Source: Dryocosmus kuriphilus (Eukaryota > Arthropoda > Insecta > Hymenoptera > Cynipidae). From it: DNA of 64,000 nucleotides. The notes under the pieces are model-generated. The model was not told where the DNA came from. It saw nothing but the letters and a program-made list of their open reading frames with translations, and ran no database searches. The DNA lies in contig CM076196.1 in NCBI GenBank assembly GCA_038277395.1, forward strand, positions 95,362,385-95,426,384, read 5' to 3'. Position numbers and translations under genes: made by a program. Below are positions 1 through 12,482 of this stretch, in pieces (position 1 is the stretch's first letter; the number at the start of each line of letters is the position of its first letter).

Positions 1-1455
1 TTTAGTTTTCGTTTTTTGTAAATTACAATTGGTTGATAATCTGTTAATTTCTGCGTGAGTAGGAATAATCTAGATGACATATTATCATGGTTAGCTTTTA
101 TTAATCCAGCTATAGGTTGATGGTCTGCTTTAAATCTTTTTCCGTATAGTAAATGTTTATACTGTTTTATGGCACAACTAATCGCAGGAAATTCCTTTTA
201 AGTGGCTGAATAGGTTTTCTCAGCGTGGTTTGAGCTTCTAATAGTATAAGAAACTGGGTACTCGTTTCCTCTTTCATCATGTTGTCGGGATGTCTAAGAA
301 CGGGATAGGTTGCTAAAATTTTCTTTAATTTTTCAAAAGCTTCTTCGCAATTATCACTCCATTTAAAATCAATGTTTTTACTTTTTAATCTATTTAATGG
401 AGCGGTTATTTTTTCAAAGTTGTTTACAAATTTTCTATAATATGAGGCAAGTCCTAAAAACCATTCTAATTCTTTTAAATTCTTAAGTCTTGGAAACTGT
501 AAACTTTTTCTACACACTTAGTGAGAGGTTTTATTCCTTCTGGTCCCACAGTATGACCCAAATATTCAAGTTATTTTTTCATATAGTGACACTTGCCGGG
601 TTGTAACACAAATTTTATCTCTCTTAGTCGTTGGAAGATTGCTTTTTTTAAATTTTGTAGGTGATCTTCCGAGGTTGGTCCAACCACTATCAAGTCATCC
701 ATGCAGACAAAGCATAATCTGCTTATTCGCCCTTGTAACTTGTAATTAATCATACGTTGATACATTGCAGGAGAATTGATGATTACCATTGGCATCCTTA
801 ACCATTCCCAGTGCGCTTTATGTGTACTAAAGACTGTTTTGGGAACGTCTTCTTCTATTACTCCCACCTGAGGGTATCCATTTACCATATCAAAACAGCA
901 CATTGCTTTTTTTTTTCTAACATGCACAAAATCTCTTCTATTGATGCTAGCGGATACTTATCTTGGGTGTTGAACTCATTTAACCTGAAGTCCATAATTA
1001 GTCTCCATTTATTTATCATTATCTATTTTCTTCTTCACTAACCATACGTTAGCTTGGTAAGAAGGTCTGATGAGTCCTTTATCGAGATATTCTTGAATCT
1101 GTTTTTCCATTTCGGGTTGAAATGCAATTGGAAGTTTGTAAAGTGGTGTGCTCATAGCCTTGTCAGTCTTAAGTTTACTTTCATGCTTTACATCCGTCAA
1201 CATAGGCATTGGATCGTCTGTCAAAAAGCATATGTCGTTATATTCAACTAATATTTCTTTCAGCTTCTCTTGAGTCTTTTCTTCCAAATGGTCAAGATTA
1301 CTTCTTGAAAGTAATTCTTGAATTGTTTGCTCGTTGCTATTGTCAATTGTAAAGATAGGTATCGTACCCTTTGTTTTATACCATTCTTCTAATAATTTTT
1401 TTCTTTCTTCTTGACTTGTTGAATTGTCAAGGATTCCTTGAAACGTTGCGTACAT
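1..1455 (-). pseudogene. pol remnant (reverse transcriptase and RNase H) of the first gypsy element
   Basis: Three minus-strand blocks follow one another. 1455-1009 holds the RT N-terminus with LYKLP and the DKGLIRPS motif that precedes the first catalytic strand. 927-571 holds the RT core: FDMVNGYPQ where FDLxxGYxQ is usual, and VCMDDLIV where Y[VIL]DD is usual, so tyrosine has become cysteine beside an intact DD. 517-167 holds the connection and RNase H start, FLGLASYYRKFV. The minus strand from 166 to 1 continues with YGKRFKADHQPI, the RNase H segment usually read as TDHKPL. Frames differ between blocks, so the gene is dead. Integrase is outside the window. Confidence 0.85.
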
Positions 1456-1674
1456 GTTCTGGGGCTTTATCTTTTCCGCAGACTCAGAGGTATTATTTTT
1501 CTCTTCTTTGTTTAGCGAGTTCTGTGACTCAAGGACTTTTTTGTGTGTGTTTACAGACAGTGCGATTTATTTTTTGAAGCTAGTGTACATTTTCCAATTG
1601 TTTCATGTACACCGTTTACAATGTCAGATTTCTTTCTTTCTTTACTTCCCATCTTTGCTCTGAAACCCTCGTTT

Positions 1675-2846
1675 CTAAAAATTTTCTTTATTTCTCCTAG
1701 TATAACATTGGTTTATGCTATGCCCAGACTTTTTAAAATAAGAGCAAATTTCATTATTTTCTAATGATTGTTTTTCATTAATTTTTTGTGTATCAGTTGT
1801 TTTCTTTATTTCTTGTCTCTGAAATATCTGCTTTCGTTGACTCAAATTATTTATTCTGTTTGCAGCAGCATGACTTCTTCTTCCACTATCGAGGAATTCT
1901 TTTTCTTCCTGCATGGCGATGTGAAAGGCATCATTCAATCTCACCGGATTTCTATTCATTACAGCAATATTTATCTCGAACTTAAGTGCTCTAATGAAAT
2001 TTTTCACTCGATATACTTCCTCTATTTGACGTCTAGCATCACGGTATTGATTCGGTTCATAATCCAAGGCTTGCTATACTTGTTTGTCTATTCAGCATAT
2101 CTTTCAACGAAATTTTTTACCCTTTCGTTCTGTCCTTGCTACATTGCATTTCTTCCCTCTGTAATTTGGTCAAAGTTTTTACCTTTGTTCCCAAAAGCCA
2201 AACGTAACGTATCCGTCAATCCTCTGGATGTAAAAGGTCTTACTCTATTTGTGACAGTATAAGCTTCCCTTTTTAATTTTTTTGATCTGATCCTAAATAG
2301 TACTTCTCTTAAAAGTGCATCTCGAGTTGTGCTATAGTGATATAAATTGTTTTTAATTGATCCAAGAAAGCCTCTATATCTTCTGAACCATCGTACTCGC
2401 CTATTCCTTTCAGGTATCGGTTAATTTTCTTGTGCTAATTATCTGTAATTTCTTCATTGTCTTCTTCTGTATCCAATGGTGCAGTAGGAATTGTTGCAAG
2501 TGGTGGTGATAATATCCTTTCTCCTTCTTTTCTTAACTCCATCCTGGACATTTTTTCTTCTAGATCCCTCCTCTTTTCTGTCATCTCGGAAATGACTTTT
2601 TTCTATTCTTTTCTCAAATTCTTCCGTATCCAGGACGCTTTCTATGGATTCTGATCGAGTGACTCTTTTCAGAGTATTCATTTTTGAATCTACAAAAACG
2701 ATTTCTCTCTCACGAGGGAAATAATTATTATGTTCACACGTTTCATAAAAATATGCAGAAACTTCTGTGTTACAGTTTTCTTCGGTGGAAGAGTCAGCAG
2801 GCGAAACATTTTTGGTGTTTTCAGAATTCCTGTATTTGTTAAACAT
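1675..2846 (-). pseudogene. gag remnant of the first gypsy element
   Basis: Two open pieces on the minus strand, 2846-2454 and 2067-1675, lie in gag position between LTR and RT. The second piece ends in a zinc-knuckle-like motif, CSYFKKSGHSINQC. A CCHC knuckle needs cysteine where this has phenylalanine (fourth residue), so the knuckle is damaged. The stretch 2067-2450 between the pieces can still be read as capsid-like sequence but is broken by stops and a shift. The first piece is basic and low in complexity with an RRKNVQDGVKKRRRK run. Assignment rests on position and the knuckle; capsid identity is inference. Confidence 0.65.
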
Positions 2847-3476
2847 TTAAGCAAAAACAGTTACCAATATTATTAGTGCCGAGAGCAATGTCAACCACTT
2901 CATATTCATGGTCATTGATTCTGATTTGTGTTGGGAAATTGCTGAAAATACTTTTAGTTTCAGACTTTGAATTCTAAGGATCTAAATCAGTTCCCACAAC
3001 AAATGAGTTGCAGATTCAGTTTAATTTTTCCTTCTTATCCTTTTAATAATATCAGAACAATGTAATTTCTGCCTCGCCGAAAAAAAAAGTATTTCTTCTT
3101 GAACTATTTAAAGTTTCTCAACTTGTCTTTCGTCCCCTTCCAAAGTCGGCAAGGACGTTTTAAACTTAGGCACTGTTCTTTCACAATATTGTTGAAAGAC
3201 TTACCTCAGAGGGACTTTATGAAATTGTTCAAGTTCTCTGCTTCGCCAGAAGTTCAATTGTGGTAGGAACACCTCTTATCTGCAGTTCTCTCTCGTGCAG
3301 AAAGTTCAGAATCTCAGGAATCTTTCTCAAACAATGGTCTTCGTAACTTCTGGATCTATTCGTCTTTTTCCTCCGATTTTATCTCGTGTCGAGGGAAGGT
3401 AATGCCTTGGATTCAGATTTCCTCTGCAAGGGTCTGATGAATTAGTAATATCCAAGGTCCTGTCACAGGGTCGCCA

Positions 3477-3776
3477 ATTAGTGATCTTACACTTTTTTCA
3501 TTAGTATTTTTAAAAAGTAATAACTCTATATTAAATGAAGGATAGTAACTTTTATACAAATTAGAATTAAAGATCTACTTTACTGAGAAAGAATTTTACA
3601 TGAGTCGAAGTCTGATTCAGTCTGAATGAGCCAGGAGGCCAGACACTGTTCTATATTTTCGTGTTTATATGATGATTTCTTCTAAAACATTCTGTGATAA
3701 TCCTTGTTACTGACTTCACGATGATTTCACCTTATGACGTGTTGTTTGCTTGTTGACCTTAGGTCCTATGGCAATA
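3477..3776 (-). repeat. 5' LTR of the minus-strand gypsy element (approximate outer edge)
   Basis: The inner edge is set by the likely primer-binding site: on the minus strand the LTR ends in AATT or AAT and is followed at 3476 by TGGCGACCCTGTGACAGG. A site starting TGG is what pairing with a tRNA CCA end requires, and the following bases recall an arginine tRNA, which is a tentative reading. The outer edge near 3773-3776 is inferred from where the next repeat begins. No second copy is in the window to confirm the limits. Confidence 0.55.
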
Positions 3777-4244
3777 TATAAAACTTACAAAATGTGTAAT
3801 AAATTACATTGTATAGTATACATAATGAATACCCTGCAAAAAAACAAGTTCAATTAAAATCTAGACTTTAATTATAGAGTACCACAAAAGCATTCGTCTT
3901 CTAAGAAATTAGAAAAATTAATTTCAATTTTCATAAAAAATTCAAAGAAAAGCTCAAGAATTTTTTTAAAGTTACTACAGTTTTACTATTTTTAATCGAA
4001 ATAAATTAATTAAAAAAACAGTGGCTATATCATCGTGCCTGTTCTATTTCCACAAATTGTTTGGGAAATCAGTAGAATGTTCTATTGGAATTAAGTGTCA
4101 GCTTGCAATTTAAAGTCTATTTTGTGAATGGTTTTTGATTTCCAATATAATGAATTTTCAGCATTAATTTATTTTGATTAAAAATAGTAAAACTGTAGTA
4201 ATTAAAAAAATTCTTGAGCTTTTTTTGAATTTTTTATGAGAATT

Positions 4245-4619
4245 TGTTGTGTTCATGCACATGTGTACGTTCATCGATCACCTGTATAATACCCTATTAT
4301 AATGCGCATATTTAAGATCTATTACCTAAAATCTTAGAACCTTGATATTTCGTCAATAACATATTAAGGAACTACTATGCATAATACCTTAGAGTCCTGA
4401 TATTTGGTCAGTATTAGAAACTGTTATGCATAATCACGTAACATATAAGTAGGCTCCGAAAACTTGAGAGGTTATTAGAGACATAAGCAAGCAGACAGAC
4501 ACTCTGTCGATAACAAAATCTTGTAAATATATCAGTAAAAGTAAATAAAGAAACAGCATACAGGTGGTTAGCTTGTACGTGACAAATTCTTTATTACTCG
4601 AAGTTCTACAAACTCAACA
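4245..4619 (+). repeat. 5' LTR (375 bp)
   Basis: Begins TGTTGTGTTC and ends CAAACTCAACA. The same sequence with scattered substitutions is found at 16691-17065. A run AGTAAATAAAGAAA near 4538-4551 could be the polyadenylation signal region. The following bases GAATTGGACTGCGCACATAG at 4620 probably hold the primer-binding site (TGGACTGCGC), though the tRNA is not identified. Confidence 0.93.
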
Positions 4620-4796
4620 GAATTGGACTGCGCACATAGAAGCCGTCGGCAAATAAGATCACAATTTAATCAAAAATAAGAATATATAGATAAAAAAAAC
4701 GAAGTAACCTCACGTAAATCCAGTTTGTTGTCTGTGGAAGGAAACAAATGTTGAACCAATAGTTAGTTTAACATTTGGTCTGGTGACGAGAACTTC

Positions 4797-4799
<3 letters not shown>

Positions 4800-4835
<36 letters not shown>
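4800..4835. repeat. (TA)n microsatellite in the errantivirus leader
   Basis: A near-perfect TA run lies in the untranslated leader between the primer-binding site and gag. It was probably not in the original element and arose by slippage. Confidence 0.9.
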
Positions 4836-4840
<5 letters not shown>

Positions 4841-4901
4841 AATATGCGGATCATGATGTATTAGAAGATGAAGTAGAATTTGATTTTACTATGTAATAAA
4901 A

Positions 4902-5635
4902 ATGATTCCTGAATTTGATGGATCAGGACTAGAGAACTTTATACAAATTATTGGAATTGCCAATAAAAGAATGCGAAGAAATGAAATATTAACACTACTT
5001 CATACAATCATAGGACAGAAGTTAGTAGGAAGAGCAAAAAACACTATAAGAATAGATTCCACAGATGCATTCGCAATACTTTTTGATAGATTGAAAATAT
5101 AAGTTGGAGAAAGAAAAAGTTTGAAATCATTAATTCAAAAAACGTGTGATTTATGTATTATGGGTCAAAATGAAGGATTAGATTCATTTATTAATAGATT
5201 CATGATAAGTAAGGACAAAATAAAGCAATATATTGATAATCTAAAGGCTCAACCAGAAGAATTAAAATTGAGACGTGATATAGATATCAGTGCAAGCGTA
5301 AGTGCAGTTTTGAAGAATATAAAAGAGGAATATGAAATTAGAATCAGACCTCAAAAACCCAAGACTCTAATGAATGTTTTAACTTAGCAACAGAAGTAAA
5401 TACGTCATTGCACGATAAGAAACAACAAACCTTTGTACCTAGAACTCGTATAATAACACCAAGAACAATGATAAGGCCATTGGAAATAACTCGGAGACCT
5501 ATAATAACTCCAGTTGCAATAAGGTGCAACCATTGTCAAAATCCTGGCCATATGGAAAAATATTGCAGAGGAAAATTAAAAGGACTACTACCAAGAAACA
5601 AAAATTTTCAAACATTGGCTTCAGGCCAGAAGTAA
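4902..5635 (+). pseudogene. gag of the errantivirus-like element
   Basis: Three plus-strand pieces (4902-5102, 5121-5387, 5408-5635) read as one gag. The first begins MIPEFDGSG, a common opening of gypsy-type capsid proteins. The second continues helical capsid sequence. The third ends with an intact zinc knuckle, CNHCQNPGHMEKYC, that fits C-x2-C-x4-H-x4-C and would bind RNA. A stop at about 5100 separates pieces one and two in the same frame, and a shift separates two and three. The protein would have packaged genomic RNA. Confidence 0.85.
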
Positions 5636-6120
5636 CGTATCAAATAATAAAGGGAAAAATATTGAAAGGAATAAAAATACAAAGTTTCGCACCGCATAAT
5701 GTATCTACTATTGGAAACCTACAAATTAAGTTCGAATATGCCCTTAAACTTGTTACATTCGGAACAGAATCTGTGTTCCAAGTTATTAAAGATGACAAAG
5801 CATTCGAAGAAGAATGTTTATTAGGAATTAATTTCTTATATGATCAAAAATTCAAAATCAACTTACAAAATGGAACAATGAAAATAGGTCCTAAAATATT
5901 GCATCGTCAACCTAGAAAAAATCAGAAAGATAACATTTGTTTTGTAAATTTTAAAGAAGGATTCTCCGTAGTCACACGCATTAGTAGCAGCGGTAAACCT
6001 ATTTTGCCTTTAAACACTGTAAATATTGAAAATTATTATGAAGCTGAAGAAGGTAGATGGGAAGACACAGTGAAATACACAAAAAATGAATATTGCAATA
6101 TAATACAGCAAACAAATTAG
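5636..6120 (+). pseudogene. protease region of the errantivirus-like pol
   Basis: The frame 5524-6120 overlaps the end of gag in another frame, as expected for a gag-pol shift. Its ECLLGINFLYDQKFKI segment resembles the C-terminal part of retropepsins (the LLGxDFL strand). I cannot find the catalytic D-[ST]-G triad upstream; that piece is deleted or mutated beyond recognition. Assignment therefore rests on position and the C-terminal motif only. Confidence 0.6.
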
Positions 6121-6180
6121 CAAATAAATAAACTGATTAGGAAAACAAGGTTAGAGTATATCAAGAAAGGAAAAGTAGAA

Positions 6181-7418
6181 GTGGCACAAATAATAAAGGA
6201 ATGCCACGACATATTCCCATTATTGAACGATCCGACTCCGGTAACCCAACTCGCTGTTCATGAAATGCGTACAACATATGAAGCACCTGTAAACATTCAA
6301 AATTACACGTACCCTCCAATGAAACAAGAAGAAATGATTAAACAAGTGAAAGAGCTTTTAGCAGAAGGTATCATCCGTGAAAGTATTTCACCATTTAGTT
6401 CTCCGATACTGTTAGTGCAAAAAAAACTTGATGCTACAGGATTTAAAAAATGGTGACTAGTAATCGATTATAGAAAATTGAATGAAAAAAACTGTATTAG
6501 ACAAATATCCGTTACCTAATATTGATGGAATCATTAACCAATTAGGAAATTCAAAATATTTCACATGTCTGGATCTAGCGGCAGGTTTTCATCAAATACC
6601 TATGTATCAAAATCGTATTGAGAAAACAACCTTCAGTACAAGAAACGGGCATTACGAGTATACAACCATGCCTTTCAGTCTAAAGAATGCACCTCCAGCA
6701 TTTCAGACAAGGATCAAACATGGATTAAAAGGATGAATTTGAAACGGATGTTTTGCATACATTGATGATGTTATAATTTATGGAAAGACTCTGGAGGAAC
6801 ACAAGAGAAACTTGAGAAATCTATTCGAAAGATTACGACAAGTAGGATTAAATTTTAATCCCAATAAGTGAGAAGCTTTTAAGAAATGAATTGCAATACT
6901 TAGGACACGTGATTACTAAAGAAGATATTGAACCTAATCCTGACAGGATTATAAAAGTTCAAAATTATCCTGCACCTAGAAATCCAAAGGCAGTCAAATA
7001 ATTCTTAGGCCTCACTAGATATTATAGAAAATTTATAAAGAATTTCTTAAAACAAGCAAAACCTTTGACGCAGTTATTAAGAAAGGAAACTGAATTCAAA
7101 TGGACACAAAAGGAACAAAATTCATTCCAAGGAATGAAGAATTTATTAATTAAAGCACCAATTTTACAATACCCAGATTGGGACAAAAAATTTATATTGA
7201 CTACATACGCTTCAAATGAAGGAATTGGAGCAATACGCTCACAAGGAACTATAGGCATGGATAGACCAATAGCCTTTGCTTCAAGAACAATTAATAAAGC
7301 CGAAGAAAATTATACTAAAACTGAGAAAGAGCAAATAGTCATAGTTTGGGCAGTAAAACAATTTAGATATTTTCTTTATGGAAGGAAATTCAAAATACTG
7401 ACGGATCATAAATCATAA
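6181..7418 (+). pseudogene. reverse transcriptase and RNase H of the errantivirus-like pol
   Basis: RT begins in 6181-6456 with LLAEGIIRESISPFSSPILL. It continues in 6482-6736 with FTCLDLAAGFHQIP, carrying the first catalytic aspartate, and MPFSLKNAPPAFQ (usually MPFGL). A shifted frame near 6745-6780 reads FAYIDDVIIYG, an intact YIDD active site. The connection region FLGLTRYYRKFIKNF is near 7005-7045. RNase H starts in 7065-7418 with FASRTINKAEENYTKTEKE. It stops just after ILTDHKS, so the C-terminal third of RNase H (through the usual DALSR motif) is absent. Three or more stops or shifts interrupt the reading. Confidence 0.9.
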
Positions 7419-7430
7419 TGATACGATTAG

Positions 7431-8212
7431 ATGACACAAGAAGAAATTGAAGAGGCAATTGAAAATCCAAGAGAAATCAGCGGTAAAGACGAAAGTGAAA
7501 TAGAGAATCTTATGAAAGAAGGAAAAACTTTGAAATTCACAACGCAGCCAAGAGAAGCAGATCAGAAAATACTGGAATCAAGAGGAACAGCTATTAGGAT
7601 TGAAGCAGGAGATGAAAAAGAAGAAGAGTTTGAATATATGACTAAAGAAAAAGGAATAAAATTAGAAAAATTCTTTAAAATAATAACAGCAGCTAATCCA
7701 GTAATAAAAGAATATTTTAACATAGAAGTTGCGACAATGGTTGCGGAAACTCAAAAGTTTCTTAGTCCTATTATAAATAAGAACTTCTTGTGGAGAACAA
7801 AAGCATATGGAACAAGAAACAAAGTTAAGAAACCCAGACTTGAGGTAATAATAAGGAAATTCAAACCAGAAAACGAAGTCCAATGGATTGAGTAACCAGC
7901 AACAGAAACGGGAACAATAATAAAAAGAACTATTATTAAACCTATAATTCTAAATAAACTGTTTATACGAGACGAATTTGGTCCTACAAGAATAAAAGAA
8001 ATCTACATAACTAACAAAGAAAAAGAGGATGAGACGCGTATAAGGATCTCTCCTCAAACTCCAACTACACATCTTGAAGATTTCTTACAAGACCAATTAG
8101 AAGAATCAACAATGAGAATCTTATACGAAGAAATAGAACAAAATGAACGTAAACGATTACTTGTTAAAACTTGGAATGGAGAGAATCAAACTATATCTAA
8201 TAAAAATAAATG
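7431..8212 (+). pseudogene. linker region between RNase H and integrase
   Basis: One frame runs from 7431 to about 8212 with a single stop at 7893-7895. It is rich in lysine and glutamate and I cannot assign a domain. Insect env-bearing gypsy elements usually have a long poorly conserved linker here, which is the simplest reading. The reading stays open for about 260 codons with only one stop, suggesting it was coding when the element was active. The expected RNase H tail does not precede it, so a small deletion probably joins RNase H directly to the linker near 7418-7431. Confidence 0.6.
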
Positions 8213-9417
8213 AAGAAACCAACGGATCAAAAGTTATTCGTGAAGCACATGAAGGTATCTTAGGTGGATATTACGGTAAAGATATTACAGACAGAAGAAT
8301 AAGAAATGTAGCAAATTAGCCTAATATTACTAAGGACGTAGAAAATTATATAGAAAGTTGTATAATGTGTCAAAAATATAAGTGGGGAAGACTTGATACC
8401 TCATATACTATTTCTGCTATATCAGAAGCTTCTAATAACAAAATAAGAATAGATCTTATGGGACCTATTAAAACAGCAGATCATAAGAGTGAATACATTG
8501 TTGTAATACAGGATTATTTAACACGATTCCTAGCATTAGAACCAATATCTAGGAAAACACCCGAGAATGTTATAAAAGCATTTTGGAATGGATGGTTATG
8601 AACCAATGGAAAACCAAGCGAACTCCTAACTGACAATGGTTCAGAATTCATGTCAAAAGAATTCCAAAAGCTTATTAAAGAAATAAAAATAAAACATACT
8701 ATGACTGCGATATATCATTCACAAAGTAATGGAAAAAATGAAAGGTCTCATGGAAAAACCATGGAATTTATATCCATGCATACCAAAGGTTTAAAAAATT
8801 GGGATAATGAACTCAATAAAGCAACTATAACTTACAACATGACGTTCAATCGCATTTTAGGATACACTCTTTATGAATTACACTTTGGGAGAAAAGCAAG
8901 AGAAATTTATGAAAAAGAAGAAGAAGAAACATATTATGAAAAATTACAGCAACAAAAATTACTCAAAGAAAGAAAATTAATTGAGGCACGCAAAAAAATA
9001 AATGAAATTCAAAAGCAACAGGTAAAACAAATTAAAGAAAAACATTTTAAAATAGGACAGTTAGTTTTGCAAAGAATTTATATGAGAACAAAAGGAATTG
9101 AAAAATGGATAGGACCTTTTAAGATTATAAAAATAAGTCTCACATGCTGTACATTACAAAATGGAAGTCGTGCACATAAAGATGATCTCAAACAATGTAT
9201 TACAGATGGAGATCGCAATTTGGATATTAATACTAGCAATGATAATCAACACCAAGCACAAGCAGAGATTAAGGAAATTAAAGAAAATCTCTACAAAGAA
9301 GAATTAGGTAAAGCAATCATATGCGGCGAAGAATGGAAATTAATCATTCGAATAAACTTAACAAATACACATGAAAGAATGAGCACAATTAACATACTAC
9401 AAGACTTTTTATATTAG
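8213..9417 (+). pseudogene. integrase of the errantivirus-like pol
   Basis: A zinc-finger (HHCC-like) region lies about 8240-8385, with REAHEGILGGYYG (second histidine replaced by tyrosine) and ESCIMCQKYK. The catalytic core shows RIDLMGP, then LLTDNGSEF near 8630, then NGKNERSHG near 8730. The second aspartate and the glutamate are 35 residues apart, as in retroviral-type integrases. The C-terminal part (GQLVLQRIYMRTKG, WIGPFKI) looks like the usual DNA-binding tail. One stop after FWNGWL near 8601 and one near 8320 break it. The 255-residue piece 8650-9417 is the longest open part. Confidence 0.9.
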
Positions 9418-9459
9418 AATTGTAACAACAAATGTATACTCTTAAATACTTTTAACAGT

Positions 9460-10650
9460 ATGACTTCTAGATATAACAAATTAAAACAAAAAGAAATATC
9501 GGTCTACAATATTATGGGAAAAACTCGTTTTAAGAGAGGAGGATTATTCAATTTTGTGGGAGAAGTCTCTAAAACTCTTTTCGGAACAGTTTCTCAGGGA
9601 GACCTAAACCAAATAAATCTAGAATTTCATCATACTTACGAAGATATCCGTAAACAAAATTAAGTTATCCAAAATAATACAAAAGTTGTCAAAACAATAT
9701 TAGACAGTTCTTCACAAGATTATAAAGGAATAAACAACATACTAATAGCTGAAAATAAGGCATTGGAGAACCTTACTGGTACAAATCGAAGAAATCTTAT
9801 CCTCCAAGACAAAATTGACAATCATGGACATCCTCGTTACTGAAATGACAGAAGATTTGAATACTGCTTTATCAGCCATAAACATTGGTAAGCATGGTAT
9901 AATAGATTTGACAATTCTGGCACCAACAATACTCAAAAACACAATAAGAAGTTTTGAAAAAGAACATAAAACAAAATATTATTTTGAAGAAATAGATATT
10001 AATTATTATCGGAGGATAATTGACTCCGATGGAGTTAAAATCATGACTAAAATAGACATTCTTATTTATTTATTTAATTTACCTTTACTGAACACAGAAG
10101 AATTAAACATTGAAAGATTAATTACAGTCCCACAGAAAAATAAAAATAATACGTTTTCATCAATAAAATACTTGACCATGAGTACCTAATTACTGGACGT
10201 TATATCTATGTACCTACTACGCTAGAAGAAATTGACAATTTTAAATTAATAGGTGCTACCAGAATATGTAAAAGAAATCAACCTAACTTCATAACTTATC
10301 AGTAAAACACTTGCGACTCAGCAGTATTAAATCCACGCTCAAAAGGGAAATGTAAAATAACACCCTTTATTTTACAAGAAGAGACATATATTAAAGTCAA
10401 TCATGGATATTTAAAGATATTTATTAATGCAGAACGAGTTCATATATTATGGACAAACAAGTCATTAGATTCACAAACCCTACAACCAGGCTCTTATATA
10501 ATCACCGGAAATAATTGTAAATTAATGACAGCCCTCATATCTCTTAAAATTAATAATGAAAAATTGAACATTACAAAATACTATGTATCAAATATAACTT
10601 ACTCAATCGATTAACCAGATTTAAGCCTACTAAAGGAAAGGCTACTTACA
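9460..10650 (+). pseudogene. env-like gene, 5' part
   Basis: The piece 9460-9663 contains a basic cleavage-like site followed by a hydrophobic glycine-rich stretch (FKRGGLFNFVGEVSK). That combination is the hallmark of insect errantivirus Env, related to baculovirus F-type fusion proteins. Further env-like sequence continues in shifted frames at 9815-10189 and about 10190-10614. No signal peptide can be placed with confidence, so the true start may be upstream of 9460. Several stops interrupt it and the nested element inserts after 10654. The gene cannot make a working protein. Confidence 0.8.
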
Positions 10651-10654
10651 TTAC

Positions 10655-10878
10655 TGTAAGAATTAAAGCTGTAAAAGGTGCAGAGCCACTTTCCAAATAT
10701 TTGTGATTGGGAGGTTTTATGGAGTTACCTGAATCGCCCGATTGAGAATGGGAGAGGAGAGACAAAGGGCTTCGAGCAGCCCTTATCAGAAATGCGGAAT
10801 GAAGCTTTCGGGCTAACGTCGGTCAGGCAGTTATCAATTCATTATTTACCAGTTCTTCTAGAATTAATTTATCTTATA
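10655..10878 (+). repeat. 5' LTR of the nested element, with internal deletion
   Basis: It matches the 3' LTR except that 116 bp, corresponding to 16111-16226, are missing at the junction 10832/10833. The breakpoints show no more than one base of shared sequence. Confidence 0.9.
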
Positions 10879-11022
10879 TCAGAAGTGGGATTATATCCAA
10901 TCACGTGCTTCCGCGAAAACTGTTTTATGTGTTTTGCCAAAAAAAAAACCAAAGCAAGTGTGTGTGTGATATCAGAAGTGTTCAAGTGTTAACAGTGCAA
11001 CGTTGAATAGGAATAAGCTAAC

Positions 11023-11780
11023 GTGAATAGAGAGCGATGTAGACATCGTGAGTCGCGCAGGCGACCAACGAGTAGACACAGGGATAGATCACGATCCAGG
11101 CGTCGTGAGAGGTCAGCTAGTTCGACGCGCTACATACGCGAAATTGCAAATAGTTTTTCCGAAACGTTAGAGAGACTTTCTCGTGCTAGTCAGCAGTCTA
11201 CTGTCGATAATAAAGAGGTGAACGTACGTGAACCGAAAAACATTATATATATAACATTATATGTATGAAGGGCTTGATTCGATTGCCTTATCATGGCCCG
11301 AGTGGAAAGAAAAATTGCTGATGAATTTTAGAAATCGCACGGAGATGCCGGTCAGATTATCAACAATGTTACAAAGAACCAAGAGACGCGACGAAGACAT
11401 GGCGACTTATTATTATCAAAAGATCGGTCTAATAAGTGCATGCAACATTAAAGGTCGAGATGCAGTAAAGTGTGTCGCTCATGGAATAACGGACGATGCA
11501 ATACAAGCTGGTATTCGTGCAGCTGACTTTAGTAGCTTGGAGGATTTACGTGGATTTTTGGCTAAGTATGACGAAAACACAAAATCTAGAAATGAAGATA
11601 ACAGAGATGGACGAAGCAGGAACCATCGCAAATTTGGCAAGTTTCATCGATTTTCGAGAGAAAATAAAGACAAAGGAAAAGATAGCCAAAAACAACATAC
11701 CAGTAAAGAAATTGTGTGTTTTTAAGTGTAACCAACCTGGACATTATGCGCGAAACTGTAAGTCACAGAATAAAAAGCCA
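11023..11780 (+). pseudogene. gag of the nested element
   Basis: The N-terminal piece 11023-11268 is strongly arginine- and serine-rich. A capsid-like piece follows at 11261-11725, overlapping in another frame. At its end the sequence shifts by one base inside the zinc knuckle: the old frame reads IVCF and stops, while the frame 11496-12230 continues with KCNQPGHYARNC. Together these are the parts of one C-x2-C-x4-H-x4-C knuckle broken by a single-base change near 11722. RNA binding and particle assembly would have been its role. Confidence 0.82.
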
Positions 11781-12230
11781 AATGCTTTAAGTATTGGATC
11801 AGGTCGACAGTGTAACAACACTCGCTTCTTTGATGCTTTTGTAAACGACAAGGAAATGCGAGCATACGTCGACCTAGGTAGCGAATGTATCACCTTACGC
11901 CGCAGTGATGCTCTCAAAGGAGCGATAAAAGGTCGCGTAACAGATGCAGTACTTCGTGGTTTTGGAGGTGCTTCTGTACAGCCTTGCGGAGTCTGCGACA
12001 TCAAGTTGAATGTCGATATGGCAGAAGCAAACGTCAAGGCATTCATTGTTCCAGATGAGGTGCAGCAGGTGGCTTTGATCGTAGGTCAGCCCTTCACTGA
12101 TCTACCGGAGGTGGTTGTGGTGCAAAAAAAAGGTGAATTGCGGCTGTTCGACGGAGCCAGTGCAGAGATTCCAGAAGTCGATCAGCTACCTGCTCGCAAG
12201 GTGGCACTTTGGGCGTATGAGGCAATGTAA
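11781..12230 (+). pseudogene. protease region of the nested element
   Basis: The frame running to 12230 contains AYVDLGSECITLR, in the position of the retropepsin active site (usually D-[ST]-G). Here the triad reads D-L-G. Later IVGQPFTDLPEVVVV corresponds to the flap-distal hydrophobic strand. The DLG form may be natural for this lineage or a mutation; I cannot tell from one copy. Confidence 0.7.
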
Positions 12231-12482
12231 TACCTCCAAACCAGGTGGCAAACATTAAGGTAAAAGTTGGCAATAGTAATCATAAGGGCGATTTGCTTGT
12301 AGACCTAAGCTATCGCTCTAAACCGAAAGAGGAACATTGTATTCCTCGATGCATTTTGAACACTTCGGTGGCGGTGTTGTCCTGTCGTAAATCTGTCTGA
12401 TTTTCTGCTTGTTATTAAAGAATCGCAAATAATTGCACGTGCTGAGGTAACGAGGGAAGCGAAAAATGAAGAAATTAAACTA

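Larger units (their letters stand above)
1..3776 (-). mobile_element. Ty3/gypsy LTR retrotransposon, decayed, 5' part only
   Basis: Read on the minus strand, the order is LTR, primer-binding site, gag, reverse transcriptase and RNase H, with the rest lying beyond base 1. The order of domains and the RT motifs place it in Ty3/gypsy. Every reading frame is interrupted and no recognisable protease lies between gag and RT (about 1456-1674), so a deletion there is likely. Its 5' LTR ends right against the palindromic element that starts near 3779, where the sequence is ATATATA. Several gypsy-type elements prefer such TA-rich targets, but the other end is outside the window and no target duplication can be tested. 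Confidence 0.85.
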
